The notes under the pieces: generated by a model
Databases searched by the model: none
The model's input: the letters and a program-made list of their open reading frames with translations, nothing else
Told to the model about the DNA's origin: nothing
Source: Labilithrix luteola
Lineage (GTDB): Bacteria; Myxococcota_A; Polyangia; Polyangiales; Polyangiaceae
DNA length: 64,000 nt
Assembly (NCBI RefSeq): GCF_001263205.1
Contig: NZ_CP012333.1
Location: 5,371,001 to 5,435,000, forward strand
Reading direction: 5' to 3'
Shown here: in pieces, positions 8,738 to 18,454 of the stretch
Layout: every line of letters starts with the position of its first letter
Numbering within the stretch: the stretch's first letter is position 1
Translations under genes and position numbers: made by a program

Positions 8738-9171
8738 GCCTTCTCCCCTTCGCTCGCGGATTCGGCGACGATGGTGACCTCGATGTTCTCTCGGGTCGCG
8801 TTCGAGTACGGGCACACGGCGTGTGCGGCGTGCATCAGTGCGTAGGTCTCTTCCCTCGAGAATCCGGCGACGCGACCGCGCAGCTCGATGCCAAGGACGT
8901 ACTTCTTGTCATCGGTCAGGTTCAGCGAGACGAGCGCTCGCACCTGCGCGTCCTCGAGTTGCTTGTGCACGAGATTCGCAATCTCGTGCATGGCAGTCTC
9001 GAAGCTCGCGGCGTACGCGGCCGCGAACAGCTGCTCGGGATTCGTTGCTCCGCGCGTACCGCACGTTGCTTCGGGCCTACGTAGCTCCAAGGTCAGGGCG
9101 CCGTCGTCCGAAGCCACCGACCCATCGCGTCCGCCGCGCACGAGCGCGACCGCGGTGTATACCGTCTTCAT
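8734..9171 (-). CDS. Ohr/OsmC-family protein lacking the peroxidatic Cys
   Basis: This 145-residue protein aligns with organic hydroperoxide resistance proteins from its first residues (MKTVYTAVA, GGRDG, ATNPEQLF) to the resolving-Cys motif AVCPYSNATR (Cys120). The usual YAACF, which holds the peroxidatic Cys, reads YAASF here (Ser56, codon AGC). Cys37, just before the NPEQLF motif, is an extra cysteine. It may be a binding or signalling protein rather than a peroxidase. It is the first gene of the cco operon. Its ATG lies only about 5 nt after the expected start of the sigma-54 transcript and has no Shine-Dalgarno sequence. Confidence 0.85.
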   Translation of the reverse strand: MKTVYTAVALVRGGRDGSVASDDGALTLELRRPEATCGTRGATNPEQLFAAAYAASFETAMHEIANLVHKQLEDAQVRALVSLNLTDDKKYVLGIELRGRVAGFSREETYALMHAAHAVCPYSNATRENIEVTIVAESASEGEKA

Positions 9172-9185
9172 CGCGCGGCCGCATG

Positions 9186-9201
9186 TGCATCATCGATGCC
9201 A
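9186..9201 (-). promoter_or_regulatory. Strong sigma-54 promoter of the ohr-cco operon
   Basis: On the minus strand the sequence TGGCATCGATGATGCA matches the -24/-12 consensus TGGCAC-N5-TTGCA at nine of eleven fixed positions, with the obligatory GG-N10-GC spacing. It sits directly before the Ohr-like gene, and a sigma-54 activator is encoded immediately upstream on the same strand. Confidence 0.75.
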
Positions 9202-9286
9202 CGCGTGCGCGGCGTGCGCCGGGCGAGCCGCGTGGCGAGTCTGACCGATCCGCGCGCATAATTCAGTGTCCGCGGGATCGTTCTCC

Positions 9287-9296
9287 TGCCGAAGTT
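9287..9296 (-). promoter_or_regulatory. Candidate activator site (AACTTCGGCA) of ohr-cco
   Basis: The minus strand reads AACTTCGGCA about 90 bp upstream of the sigma-54 promoter, a normal distance for an enhancer site. The same 10-mer occurs upstream of the activator gene at 10917-10926, which suggests one regulator binds both. The rest of the 9172-9333 gap shows nothing else. Confidence 0.4.
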
Positions 9297-9333
9297 TCGT
9301 GAACCGGCGCCGGATTGTCGGCGCTTGCGTCCG

Positions 9334-10854
<1,521 letters not shown>

Positions 10855-10859
10855 CGCGC

Positions 10860-10875
10860 AGCTCTTATAGTGCCA
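10860..10875 (-). promoter_or_regulatory. Weaker sigma-54-like promoter of the activator gene
   Basis: The minus strand reads TGGCACTATAAGAGCT: a perfect -24 hexamer TGGCAC with GC correctly spaced (GG-N10-GC), but the -12 block GAGCT fits poorly. The predicted start is near 10850, so translation might use the internal ATG at 10845. It would fit autoregulation. Confidence 0.4.
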
Positions 10876-10916
10876 ACCCTTTCGTCGACGAGCCCTCGAC
10901 CCGTTACGCGCCAGAC

Positions 10917-10932
10917 TGCCGAAGTTCCGGCA
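10917..10932. promoter_or_regulatory. Imperfect palindrome sharing the AACTTCGGCA site
   Basis: TGCCGAAGTTCCGGCA pairs at six of eight positions and contains, on the minus strand, the 10-mer found upstream of the ohr-cco promoter. It lies about 40 bp upstream of the candidate -24 element of the activator gene. Confidence 0.4.
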
Positions 10933-11080
10933 CCTGCTGCGCCGAAGTCTTGGCAGAGCACCTCGACCGTCCCCGTTTTGCAGTCGAGCGCGTGTGGCGC
11001 CGATCGTGCTTACGCCGCGCGCGATGAGCTCGATCTGGGATGCGCCGACGAAACCCTCTCCGCACGCGCGCACGTGCAGG

Positions 11081-11671
11081 ATGTTCCAATCCGATCTTCT
11101 CGAACGCTTCTCACGCGTGCATCCGACGACGCCTTTCCTCTTCTGGGGGCCGGTGGTGTTGTTCCTCCTCGGGCGCAGCATCGTACGCGGCGATCTCGGC
11201 CCCTTCGGAGTCTTCGCGATCTTCCTCGCCGGAGCGGTCGCGTGGAGCTTCGCGGAGTACGTTCTTCACCGCTGGATTTTCCACTGGCACGAGGCCTCGC
11301 CGCGCGGCCTTCGGATCCACTTTCTTCTTCATGGCGTTCACCACGACTATCCGAGCGACAAGGGGCGCCTCGTCATGCCTCTCGGGATCAGCATTCCGCT
11401 CGGTGTCGTCTTCTACGCGCTTTACCGATTCACGCTCGGCGCACGTATCGGCGAGCCTTTCTTCGCGGGCTTCGTCGTTGGGTATCTGGCCTACGACGGC
11501 ATCCACTACGCGATCCACCACTTCAGGATCGGGAGCCGCGTTGGTCGGATGCTGAAGAAGCATCACATGGTTCATCACCACGTCGACCACGACGCGGGGT
11601 TCGGCGTCTCGTCTCCCCTCTGGGATTACCTGTTCGGAACGATGCCGAAGACCAGGCAGGGACGCCCCTGA
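11081..11671 (+). CDS. Fatty acid hydroxylase/sterol desaturase family protein
   Basis: This 196-residue membrane enzyme should hydroxylate a lipid with a di-iron centre. The eight-histidine pattern is present: EYVLHRWIFH, HGVHHDYP, IHYAIHH and KKHHMVHHHVDHD, ending in SPLWDYLFGT. Two hydrophobic segments lie before the first cluster and two in the middle. Spacing of the clusters is closest to fatty acid 2-hydroxylases. The frame is open from 10994; the ATG at 11081 directly before the first membrane segment, with AGG in front, was chosen. It runs opposite to the activator gene. Confidence 0.8.
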   Translation: MFQSDLLERFSRVHPTTPFLFWGPVVLFLLGRSIVRGDLGPFGVFAIFLAGAVAWSFAEYVLHRWIFHWHEASPRGLRIHFLLHGVHHDYPSDKGRLVMPLGISIPLGVVFYALYRFTLGARIGEPFFAGFVVGYLAYDGIHYAIHHFRIGSRVGRMLKKHHMVHHHVDHDAGFGVSSPLWDYLFGTMPKTRQGRP

Positions 11672-11720
11672 GGCAGCCTGAAGCGAGAAGAGGCGACCGG
11701 CGAGCTCGCTTGTCGCCCTG

Positions 11721-12650
11721 CTACTTGCGGCGCGGGGGATCGAGATCTTCGGCGAGGTAGCTCAGGATCACTTCGTCGAGCGACTTGTCGCTGATGAGCT
11801 CGTCGCTGAAGATCGACGGGGGAGGACGCGTGCCCGTCCCGAAGAGCGTCGCGGAACGCGCTTGCGGAATTCGATTGTCGCTCGCCGGACGCTGATGAGG
11901 CTTCGAGCTCGCCGGAGCGCTGTCCGGAGCACGAATCGCTTCGGCGATGCGGCGCGCGCCCGTGCTCGTGTCCTTCGGCGCAGGCGGCCTCGACGGCGCA
12001 GGCGGCAGGTCGCTCGACTGGAAGAACGATGACGCCGCGGCAGGCTTCGCTGCTGCAGGCGGCGGAGGAGCAGGAACAGGAGCCGGTGCAGGCTTCGCGG
12101 CGACGGGAGGAGGCGGAGGGGGAGGGGCGGGAGGCGGAGGGGCGGGAGGAGCGGGAGGAGGCGGAGCCGCGAGGGCAGCGATCTCCGTCAGCTCCGGCTG
12201 ACGCGTCGTCGCCGGTGCTTCTTCTTCGGCGGCCACGACCGGCGGCCGCGGATCCGGCGTCGTCGCCGGTCCCAACGATGCCGGCGGAGTCGTCACGGCC
12301 GGACTTGCGGGTGCGGGTGCCGGCGCGGGTGCTGCCGCCGGCATCTTCGGCGGCCGAACGCTTCCACCGCTCTCGAACAGGTGATCGAACTGTCCCTCGC
12401 GCAAGGCGACGAACATCGCCTTGTGCTGCTCCTTCATCATCGTCCGGACGAGATCGCTCATCCCATCGGCGCCGACGTGCTCGGCGTACGACTTCTTCAC
12501 GCTCTTGAGGATGCGACCGCCATCCATGAAGAGGTGCGTGATGATGTGCGGGTGGTTGACGCCCGAGTCTTCCGTCTGGATGTGAAACACCCGGTTTTTG
12601 TGCCGGACGTTGTTGTTGTAGCCGAGCAGCGGCGATTGGAACTTGGCCAT
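11721..12650 (-). CDS. Unknown protein with HIQTEDSG domain and Pro/Ala linker
   Basis: I do not know the function of this 309-residue protein. Residues 1-90 form a compact domain with FHIQTEDSG, ITHLFMDGGRIL and KKSYAEHV, a pattern I associate with uncharacterised deltaproteobacterial/myxobacterial proteins. A long Pro/Ala-rich region (about 105-215) and a short conserved-looking C-terminus (ISDKSLDEVILSYLAEDL) follow. There is no signal peptide or membrane helix, so it is probably cytoplasmic. The proline stretch suggests a linker between a binding domain and a short docking peptide. Confidence 0.7.
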   Translation of the reverse strand: MAKFQSPLLGYNNNVRHKNRVFHIQTEDSGVNHPHIITHLFMDGGRILKSVKKSYAEHVGADGMSDLVRTMMKEQHKAMFVALREGQFDHLFESGGSVRPPKMPAAAPAPAPAPASPAVTTPPASLGPATTPDPRPPVVAAEEEAPATTRQPELTEIAALAAPPPPAPPAPPPPAPPPPPPPVAAKPAPAPVPAPPPPAAAKPAAASSFFQSSDLPPAPSRPPAPKDTSTGARRIAEAIRAPDSAPASSKPHQRPASDNRIPQARSATLFGTGTRPPPSIFSDELISDKSLDEVILSYLAEDLDPPRRK

Positions 12651-13054
12651 CGCGAAAGACCAACTACAACGCTATCACGCCTTTTCGGGCTCATGCTCGC
12701 GGTCATTGGCCCGGCCCGTTCAATCTGGTCCGACCTTATCTCCTTGCCCTCCTTCGGCGAGTGACGAGGGCAGGGCGGTGGCGGTACTCGCCCGGCTCGC
12801 CTTTTTACGCTAGGCGGCACGACCCACACCACCGACCTACCCACCTACCCATCGACTCGAGCGCGCGCCTCACACGCGTCTCGTCGTTCACGAGGGCTTG
12901 TCGCGCGTGGCTAGGCGCAGACTGGATCGCGCGCGATCCCGGCAGGCCGCTTCGAATGCGCGCGACGAGCAGAAAAGCGCGGCCGTTGCCCGGGCCGATG
13001 GATCGACCCGGGCTCGTTTGCCTCGCTTGCCTCGCGCCGCCCTCGCGCTGTCTC
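12651..13054. other. Non-coding gap between purL and the next gene
   Basis: This 404-bp stretch looks coding only because the wrong frame of purL runs on to 12805. Its one structure is a perfect 7-bp inverted repeat (GCCCGGG at 12988-12994, CCCGGGC at 13007-13013) about 45 nt past the purL stop, followed on the minus strand by TTTTCT. It may be the purL terminator. No RNA gene is seen. Confidence 0.4.
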
Positions 13055-15417
13055 TCAGGCGCCGACGATCGGCTCGAGACAGCGCTCGCGCGCTTCGCGA
13101 AGGGCGGGCACCGAGAGGTTGACGGTGTGAGCGCCGACGGTGAGGGAGAGCGAGTCGCCGCCCGTGCGGCCGAGCTCGACGAGCGGAACGCCCGCCTTCT
13201 TTGCCTGCTCTTCGACCGCCGCGCGGTTCGTCTCGCGAACCGAGACGACGATACGAGAGGGGCCTCGCCGAAGAGCGAAGCCGCCACCGACGCACCTGCC
13301 GGCACCGTGACCTTCGCGCCGAACGCGGGCTTCGAGCCAGGCGCCGTCGCGCAGCACTCAGCAATCGCAACGGCGAGACCGCCATCCGCGACGTCATGCG
13401 CGCTCGCGAGAAGCTGTCCGCGCGCGAGATCGAGCACGAGCTTCTGGAGCTTCTTCTCTGCGTCGAGATCGATGCGCGGAGCCGGGCCACCGAGCTTGCC
13501 GCTCTTGAGCGACTGGTACTCGCTTCCGCCGAGGCCAGCCTCGCCAGCATCGGTGCCGAGGAGGAAGACCACGTCGCCTTCGCCCGCGAACCACTGGGTG
13601 ACGACGTCGGTTTCCTTCTGGAGGAGACCAACGGCCGCGACCGACGGCGTCGGGAGGATCGGGCGGCGAACGCGGCTCGCGCCTTCGCCCTCGTTCGTCT
13701 CGTTGTAGAGGCTCACGTTGCCGGAGACGATGGGCACTTCGAGCGCGCGGCAGGCCTCGGCGAGGCCGTCGATGGCGCGCGCGATCTGGTCCATCGTCGT
13801 CGGGACTTCGGGGCTCGCGAAGTTCAGGCAGTCGGTGATGCCGATCGGCTCGGCACCCGAGCACACGAGGTTGCGGCACACCTCGGCGATCGCCATCTTC
13901 GCGCCCTCTTCGGGCGAGAGCTCGACGAAGCGGCCGTTGCAGTCGACCGCGAAGGCGAGGTGCTTGTCGATCACCTTGCCGTCACGCGAGCACGGAACGC
14001 GCACGACCGCGGCGTCCGAACCCGGGCGGACGACGGTGCCGCCACGGACGATGTGATCGTACTGGCGCCAGATCCAGGCGCGCGAACCGACGTTCGGCGA
14101 GCCGAGGAGCGCGAGGAGATCCGCACTCGGGTCGGTGCTCTCGGGCACGTCGACGTTCGCCGAGACCGGCGCGGACTGGCGGGGGCGATCGTAGAGCGGA
14201 GCGTCGTCGGTGAGGACGTCGACGGGGATGTCCGCGGCGATCTGCTTCTCGCCGCTCGGCGAGCCGCCATCGAGCGGGTCGAAGCCCGGCGTGGCCTTGA
14301 CCACCCAGCGCTTCGAATCGGTCACGCGACCGACGATGGCCGCATCGAGGTCCCACTTCTTGCAGATCGCGATGACCGCGTCTTCGCAGCCACGCTTCGC
14401 GACGAGGAGCATGCGCTCCTGCGACTCGCTGAGGAGGAGCTCGTACGGCGTCATCTTGCGGGCGCGGCGCGGGATGAGGTCGAGGTCGATCTCGATACCG
14501 TTGCCTGCGCGGCCGGCCATCTCGACGCTCGACGACGTGAGACCGGCGGCGCCCATGTCCTGGATGCCTTCGAGGACGTCCGCCGCGAAGAGCTCGAGGC
14601 ACGCTTCGAGGAGCAGCTTCTCCATGAACGGGTCGCCGACCTGCATCGTCGAGCGAACGCCCTTCTTGATCGAGCTGGCCGTGGCGAGCTCGCCGGTGCC
14701 TTCCTTGGCGCTGCCGAACTCGTCGGACGCCATGGTGGCGCCGTGGATGCCGTCGCGGCCCGTCTTCGCGCCGATGTAGAGGATCGGGTTGCCGATGCCC
14801 GCCGCGCGTCCGTAGAAGATGCGGTCGGTGCGGGCGACGCCGCAGGTGAAGGCATTGACGAGGATGTTGCCGTCGTAGGACGGGTCGAACTGGACCTCGC
14901 CGCCGACCGTGGGAACACCGATCGAGTTGCCGTATCCGCCGATGCCGGCGACGACGCCGCGGAGGAGCTCCGGCGTGCGCGGATGATCGGGGCTACCGAA
15001 GCGGAGCGAGTTCAGGCTCGCGATGGGGCGCGCGCCCATCGTGAAGACGTCGCGGAGGATGCCGCCGACGCCCGTGGCCGCGCCCTGGTACGGCTCGATG
15101 AAGCTCGGGTGGTTGTGCGACTCCATCTTGAAGACGGCCGCGAAGCCGTCACCGATGTCGACGACGCCGGCGTTCTCGCCCGGTCCTTGGATGACGCGCG
15201 GACCCTTCGTCGGCAGGCGGCGAAGGTGGACGCGCGACGACTTGTAGGAGCAGTGCTCGCTCCACATGACGCTGAAGACGCCGAGCTCGGTGTACGAGGG
15301 CTTACGGCCGAGCGCCTTCTCGACGCGGGCGTACTCGTCCGGCGTGAGCTTGTGCTGCTTGATGAGGGAGTCTTCGATCGGCAGATCGCCCGGGAAGGCG
15401 TGGGGAGCGGCGGTCAT
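13055..15417 (-). CDS. purL: PurL, FGAM synthase subunit, with apparent 1-nt frameshift
   Basis: PurL converts FGAR to FGAM in purine synthesis. The ~787-residue form here, lacking a glutaminase domain, is the small PurL that works with PurQ and PurS; purQ lies at 19870. Motifs include WSEHCSYKSSR, MESHNHPS, GGVGTG-like GAATGVGGI, and DMGAAGLTSS. The first frame reads correctly from 15417 to about 13262. The expected C-terminus (PSRIVVSVRE to CLEPIVGA) then continues in another frame to 13055. The slip is at a run of four C (minus strand; five would restore frame). Uncorrected, the first frame gives an 870-residue protein with a nonsense Arg/Ser-rich tail to 12805. Confidence 0.9.
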
Positions 15418-15504
15418 CGGCCCCTTGGTTAGTCGCTCCGGCCTGCCGGGTCCATGGGCGCCGCTCCATTCCTGCGCCTCGTCCTTCTCCGGGCGCGCTT
15501 GGGC

Positions 15505-16419
15505 TCAAGGACCGGGGCTGAGCGGAATGGTTGTGCTCGATGCGCGCGGTGCCTTCAGCCTTCGTTCGGCGGTCTCGAGCAGGCGCTCCCACGACGTTCC
15601 GTCTCGCGGCGCTTCGGCGAGCGCGGGCACCTGTCGGAGATGAACGCCGCCGAGCTCACGTACGCGCTCGCCCACACGGTCGTTCACCGAGGCAAGCGAA
15701 ACGGCGGAGGTCTTCGCATCGAGCCCAGGCATGAGCACGACGAACGTGCGGTCGTCGAACCGGCAGGCGAGATCGGCATCGCGCAGGCTCGAGCGCATCG
15801 TGAAAGCAAATAGCTCGAGTGCGCGATCGGCGGTCGTTCGACCCTTGTCCCGGCGCAGCGCCTCGACACCGTCGACCTCGAGGAGCGCGATCGAGGCGCG
15901 CCCGTGACGACGAAGTGCACGCGACAGTTCGCCGGGAAAGCGCTCGCGCATGAACAGGCGATTTCGAACGTGCGTCACGCAGTCGTAGAAGGCGCGCTCT
16001 TCGAGGGTTCGCGCGCGGGCGATGCGCGCCGAGACGCGATCGAGGATGTCTTCGACCGACGAAGGCGTGTTGATGACGTCGTCGGCGCCCGAGGCGATGC
16101 CTTCGCCGATCGGAAGCGGCTCGGTGCCGTTGCCTACCGCGAAGACCAGCGCATGCGAATATTCGCGCTGCGCCCGCAGCCATCGCACGATGCCGAACGG
16201 ATCCCCGCCGGGCGTGCATTCCGCCAGCACCGCCGCGGGCGGCATCTCGCGTGCGGCCTCGGTCAACGCGGCGATCGAGGTCTCCCACTGAATCGCGTAG
16301 CCCGCGCGATGAAGCGCGTTCGCGAGCGCTCGACCATTCGGGCCGATCTGTCCGACGAGAAGAACGAGCGAGTCGCGCTCGGTGCTGTCGTCGTTGCGCG
16401 CGATCGACGGAATCAACAT
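15505..16419 (-). CDS. Degenerate receiver plus degenerate GGDEF protein
   Basis: This 304-residue protein has the fold pattern of a response regulator followed by a diguanylate cyclase. In the receiver (about 17-125) the phospho-acceptor Asp is replaced: the strand reads AAVLAECTPGGDPFG. In the second domain (about 145-285) the usual RYGGDEF reads CRFDDRTFVV and the LDVDGFK-type metal site reads LLEVDGVEAL. It is therefore unlikely to make cyclic-di-GMP and may be a binding or scaffold protein. It is encoded downstream of purL on the same strand with an 87-bp gap. Confidence 0.65.
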   Translation of the reverse strand: MLIPSIARNDDSTERDSLVLLVGQIGPNGRALANALHRAGYAIQWETSIAALTEAAREMPPAAVLAECTPGGDPFGIVRWLRAQREYSHALVFAVGNGTEPLPIGEGIASGADDVINTPSSVEDILDRVSARIARARTLEERAFYDCVTHVRNRLFMRERFPGELSRALRRHGRASIALLEVDGVEALRRDKGRTTADRALELFAFTMRSSLRDADLACRFDDRTFVVLMPGLDAKTSAVSLASVNDRVGERVRELGGVHLRQVPALAEAPRDGTSWERLLETAERRLKAPRASSTTIPLSPGP

Positions 16420-16839
16420 ACGAGGACCTCCCCGTGCGCGGCGTTCGTTCGAAACGATCGGCGACGCTGGTTCTCACGACCAGCACCCAACGCGACCATC
16501 GCGACCTGCGAAGGCGGGTTGGGATCGCAGCACGATTCGCGCGCGCACCCCGAGAGGGCGGTCCAGCAAGACGTGTACCCCTAGCGGAGAACCGTCCGAT
16601 ATCGACGACGTCGAGGGATTTGCAGTTCGCCAACGCTCCGCGTCAGGTGGCATGCCTCGCAATTTGCGAACGCGGTTGTCCCAGAGAAAAACACGCGTTG
16701 TTCGCAAGTTATTCGCAGGTTGTCGATTTTGGAAAAGCTCTGAATCGTTTTGCTTTCTGCCACGTGCGGCTGTGGAAAGCAGCGTGTGAGGCGCTTTGGC
16801 GATATGTGCGCACGACGGAACCTGAGCTAGACACTTCGC
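16420..16839. promoter_or_regulatory. Divergent control region with TTCGCAARTT repeats
   Basis: This 420-bp gap separates two divergent genes and is less GC-rich from about 16660 to 16790. TTCGCAAGTT (16701-16710) and TTCGCAGGTT (16712-16721) are direct repeats, and an inverted copy TTCGCAAATT lies on the minus strand at 16661-16670. Downstream, TGGCGATATGTGCGCA (16797-16812) keeps GG-N10-GC and is a weak sigma-54 candidate for the gene at 16840. No RNA gene or small gene is apparent. Confidence 0.45.
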
Positions 16840-18288
16840 ATGGGGGTTGAATCGTCGCGGTTCACGCGAAGCGTCAAAGTGCTCGTCGTCGACGACGACG
16901 CAGCGACGGCGGAAGTGCTTCGATCCGGCGTTTCGCTGATGCCCGCCTGCGCCTGCGAGATCGCGTTGAGTGGCCCCGAGGGAATCAAGGCGCTGTCGCG
17001 TGAGTCTTTCGACGTCGTCGTGTCCGACGTTCGCATGCCCGGCATGAGCGGGTTCGAGTTGCTCGAGTTCGTTCGTCGCGGCGATCCGACCCTCCCTGTC
17101 ATCTTGGTGACCGCCAACGGCGAGATGCAAGAGGCGGTCGAAGCCGCGAAGCAGGGCGCATTCGACTACATGGTCAAGCCGGTCGACTTCGAGCACCTCT
17201 CGACGACCATCCAGCGCGCCGTGGGCGAGCGTGACATAGGCGAGCGGGATGTCGTCGAACGCGACGAACCGCTCGTCACGCGCGAGCGCGCCGTTGCGCA
17301 GCGACCGAGTACGCGCGTGCTGCTAGGCAACGCGCCGTCCATCGTCGCGATGCTCGGCGCGATCGAACGGATGGCGCTGTCGACCGCGCCCGTTCTCGTC
17401 GCGGGGGAGACGGGGACGGGCAAGGATCTCGTCGCCTCCCTCATTCACGAGAAGGGGCCGCGTCGCCACAGACCCTACGTGGCGGTCAACACCACCGCGA
17501 TCCCCGCCACCCTGCTCGAAAGCGAACTTTTCGGGCATGTGCGTGGCGCGTTCACCGGGGCGACGCAGGCCCGTCGCGGTCTTGTCGTCGAAGCCGAGGG
17601 CGGAACGCTCTTTCTCGACGAAATCGGTGACATGCCTCTCGAACTGCAAGGTACCCTGCTTCGCGTGATCGAGACGGGGGAGGTGCGAGCGGTGGGGAGC
17701 GATCGAGGGCGCCGCGTCGACGTGCGCTTCATCGCGGCCACGCATCGCGATTTGCCCTCGCTCGTGCGCAAAGGCGCCTTTCGCGAAGATCTCTATTACC
17801 GGCTCAACGTGCTTTCGTTGAGCGTTCCGCCACTGCGTGACCGCCGAGGCGACATCCCGTTGCTGGCGAGTCACTTCCTCGAAGTCGCGCGGTCGCGGAT
17901 GCCGGCGTCGCAGGTCTCGTCGATCAGCGCCGACGCCAAGGAGCTCTTGTCGCGGGCATCCTGGCCAGGCAACGTTCGTCAGCTCGCCGCCACGATCGAG
18001 CGCATCGTCGTTCTCGGAAGGAGCTCGCGCATCGAGGCCGCTGATCTCGCATTCCTCGATCAGGCCGAAGCCGAAGGTGGCGAATGGCCAGGCGGTTCCT
18101 TCGAGCTTTGCACGCTGAAAACGCTGACCGAGCGCTACGTGAGCTGGGTGCTCGCGCAGGCCAACCAAGACAAAGCGCGCGCAGCGGCGATCCTCGGCGT
18201 CGACATCTCGACGCTCTATCGGTGGCAGAGACGCGGACCGACGGTGGCTGGCGACAACGAGCCACGGTCAGTGCGGAGGCCACCATGA
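16840..18288 (+). CDS. NtrC-family response regulator
   Basis: This 482-residue regulator has a receiver domain (about 12-125; acidic DDD near 18-20, phospho-acceptor Asp63 in SDVRMPG), an AAA+ sigma-54 domain with GETGTGKD, GAFTGA and LFLDEIGD, and a C-terminal Fis-like HTH (ARAAAILGVDISTLYRWQ). A short acidic/basic linker with GERD repeats joins receiver and AAA+. The histidine kinase gene that follows is its probable partner. No good Shine-Dalgarno precedes the ATG. Confidence 0.92.
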   Translation: MGVESSRFTRSVKVLVVDDDAATAEVLRSGVSLMPACACEIALSGPEGIKALSRESFDVVVSDVRMPGMSGFELLEFVRRGDPTLPVILVTANGEMQEAVEAAKQGAFDYMVKPVDFEHLSTTIQRAVGERDIGERDVVERDEPLVTRERAVAQRPSTRVLLGNAPSIVAMLGAIERMALSTAPVLVAGETGTGKDLVASLIHEKGPRRHRPYVAVNTTAIPATLLESELFGHVRGAFTGATQARRGLVVEAEGGTLFLDEIGDMPLELQGTLLRVIETGEVRAVGSDRGRRVDVRFIAATHRDLPSLVRKGAFREDLYYRLNVLSLSVPPLRDRRGDIPLLASHFLEVARSRMPASQVSSISADAKELLSRASWPGNVRQLAATIERIVVLGRSSRIEAADLAFLDQAEAEGGEWPGGSFELCTLKTLTERYVSWVLAQANQDKARAAAILGVDISTLYRWQRRGPTVAGDNEPRSVRRPP

Positions 18289-18362
18289 AGGTGCTCTTGC
18301 AGATCGCCAGGCGAGCCACCGTTGGGTGGTCGCCGCCAACCGCGATCTCCGCGCCGCTGCGG

Positions 18363-18378
18363 TGGCATGGTTCTAGCT
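18363..18378 (+). promoter_or_regulatory. Sigma-54-like promoter before the histidine kinase
   Basis: TGGCATGGTTCTAGCT has TGGCA at -24, GC at -12 and the exact GG-N10-GC spacing; the -12 block TAGCT differs from TTGCT at one base. It lies 77 bp before the kinase start and directly downstream of a sigma-54 activator gene, so the regulator may activate its own kinase gene. Confidence 0.5.
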
Positions 18379-18397
18379 CATTCGGCCAGGCTCACTC

Positions 18398-18427
18398 GCT
18401 GACCGACTGACCGACTGACTGACTGAC
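18398..18427. repeat. Tetranucleotide repeat (CTGA/CCGA)n
   Basis: About seven near-identical 4-nt units (CTGACCGACTGACCGACTGA and so on) fill the leader between the sigma-54-like element and the kinase gene. Such tracts change length easily by slippage and could alter spacing in the leader. Confidence 0.6.
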
Positions 18428-18454
18428 GAGTGCGAAGTGTCCACAGGGGGGGGT

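Noticed and set aside
12805..13261. C-terminal Arg/Ser-rich extension of PurL
   Set aside because: It is the wrong frame after the apparent deletion; the genuine PurL C-terminus is encoded in another frame ending at 13055.
13201..15432. Long plus-strand frame opposite purL (743 codons)
   Set aside because: Mirror of the purL codon pattern in GC-rich DNA: Arg/Asp/Glu/Ala-rich with no domain or start signal.
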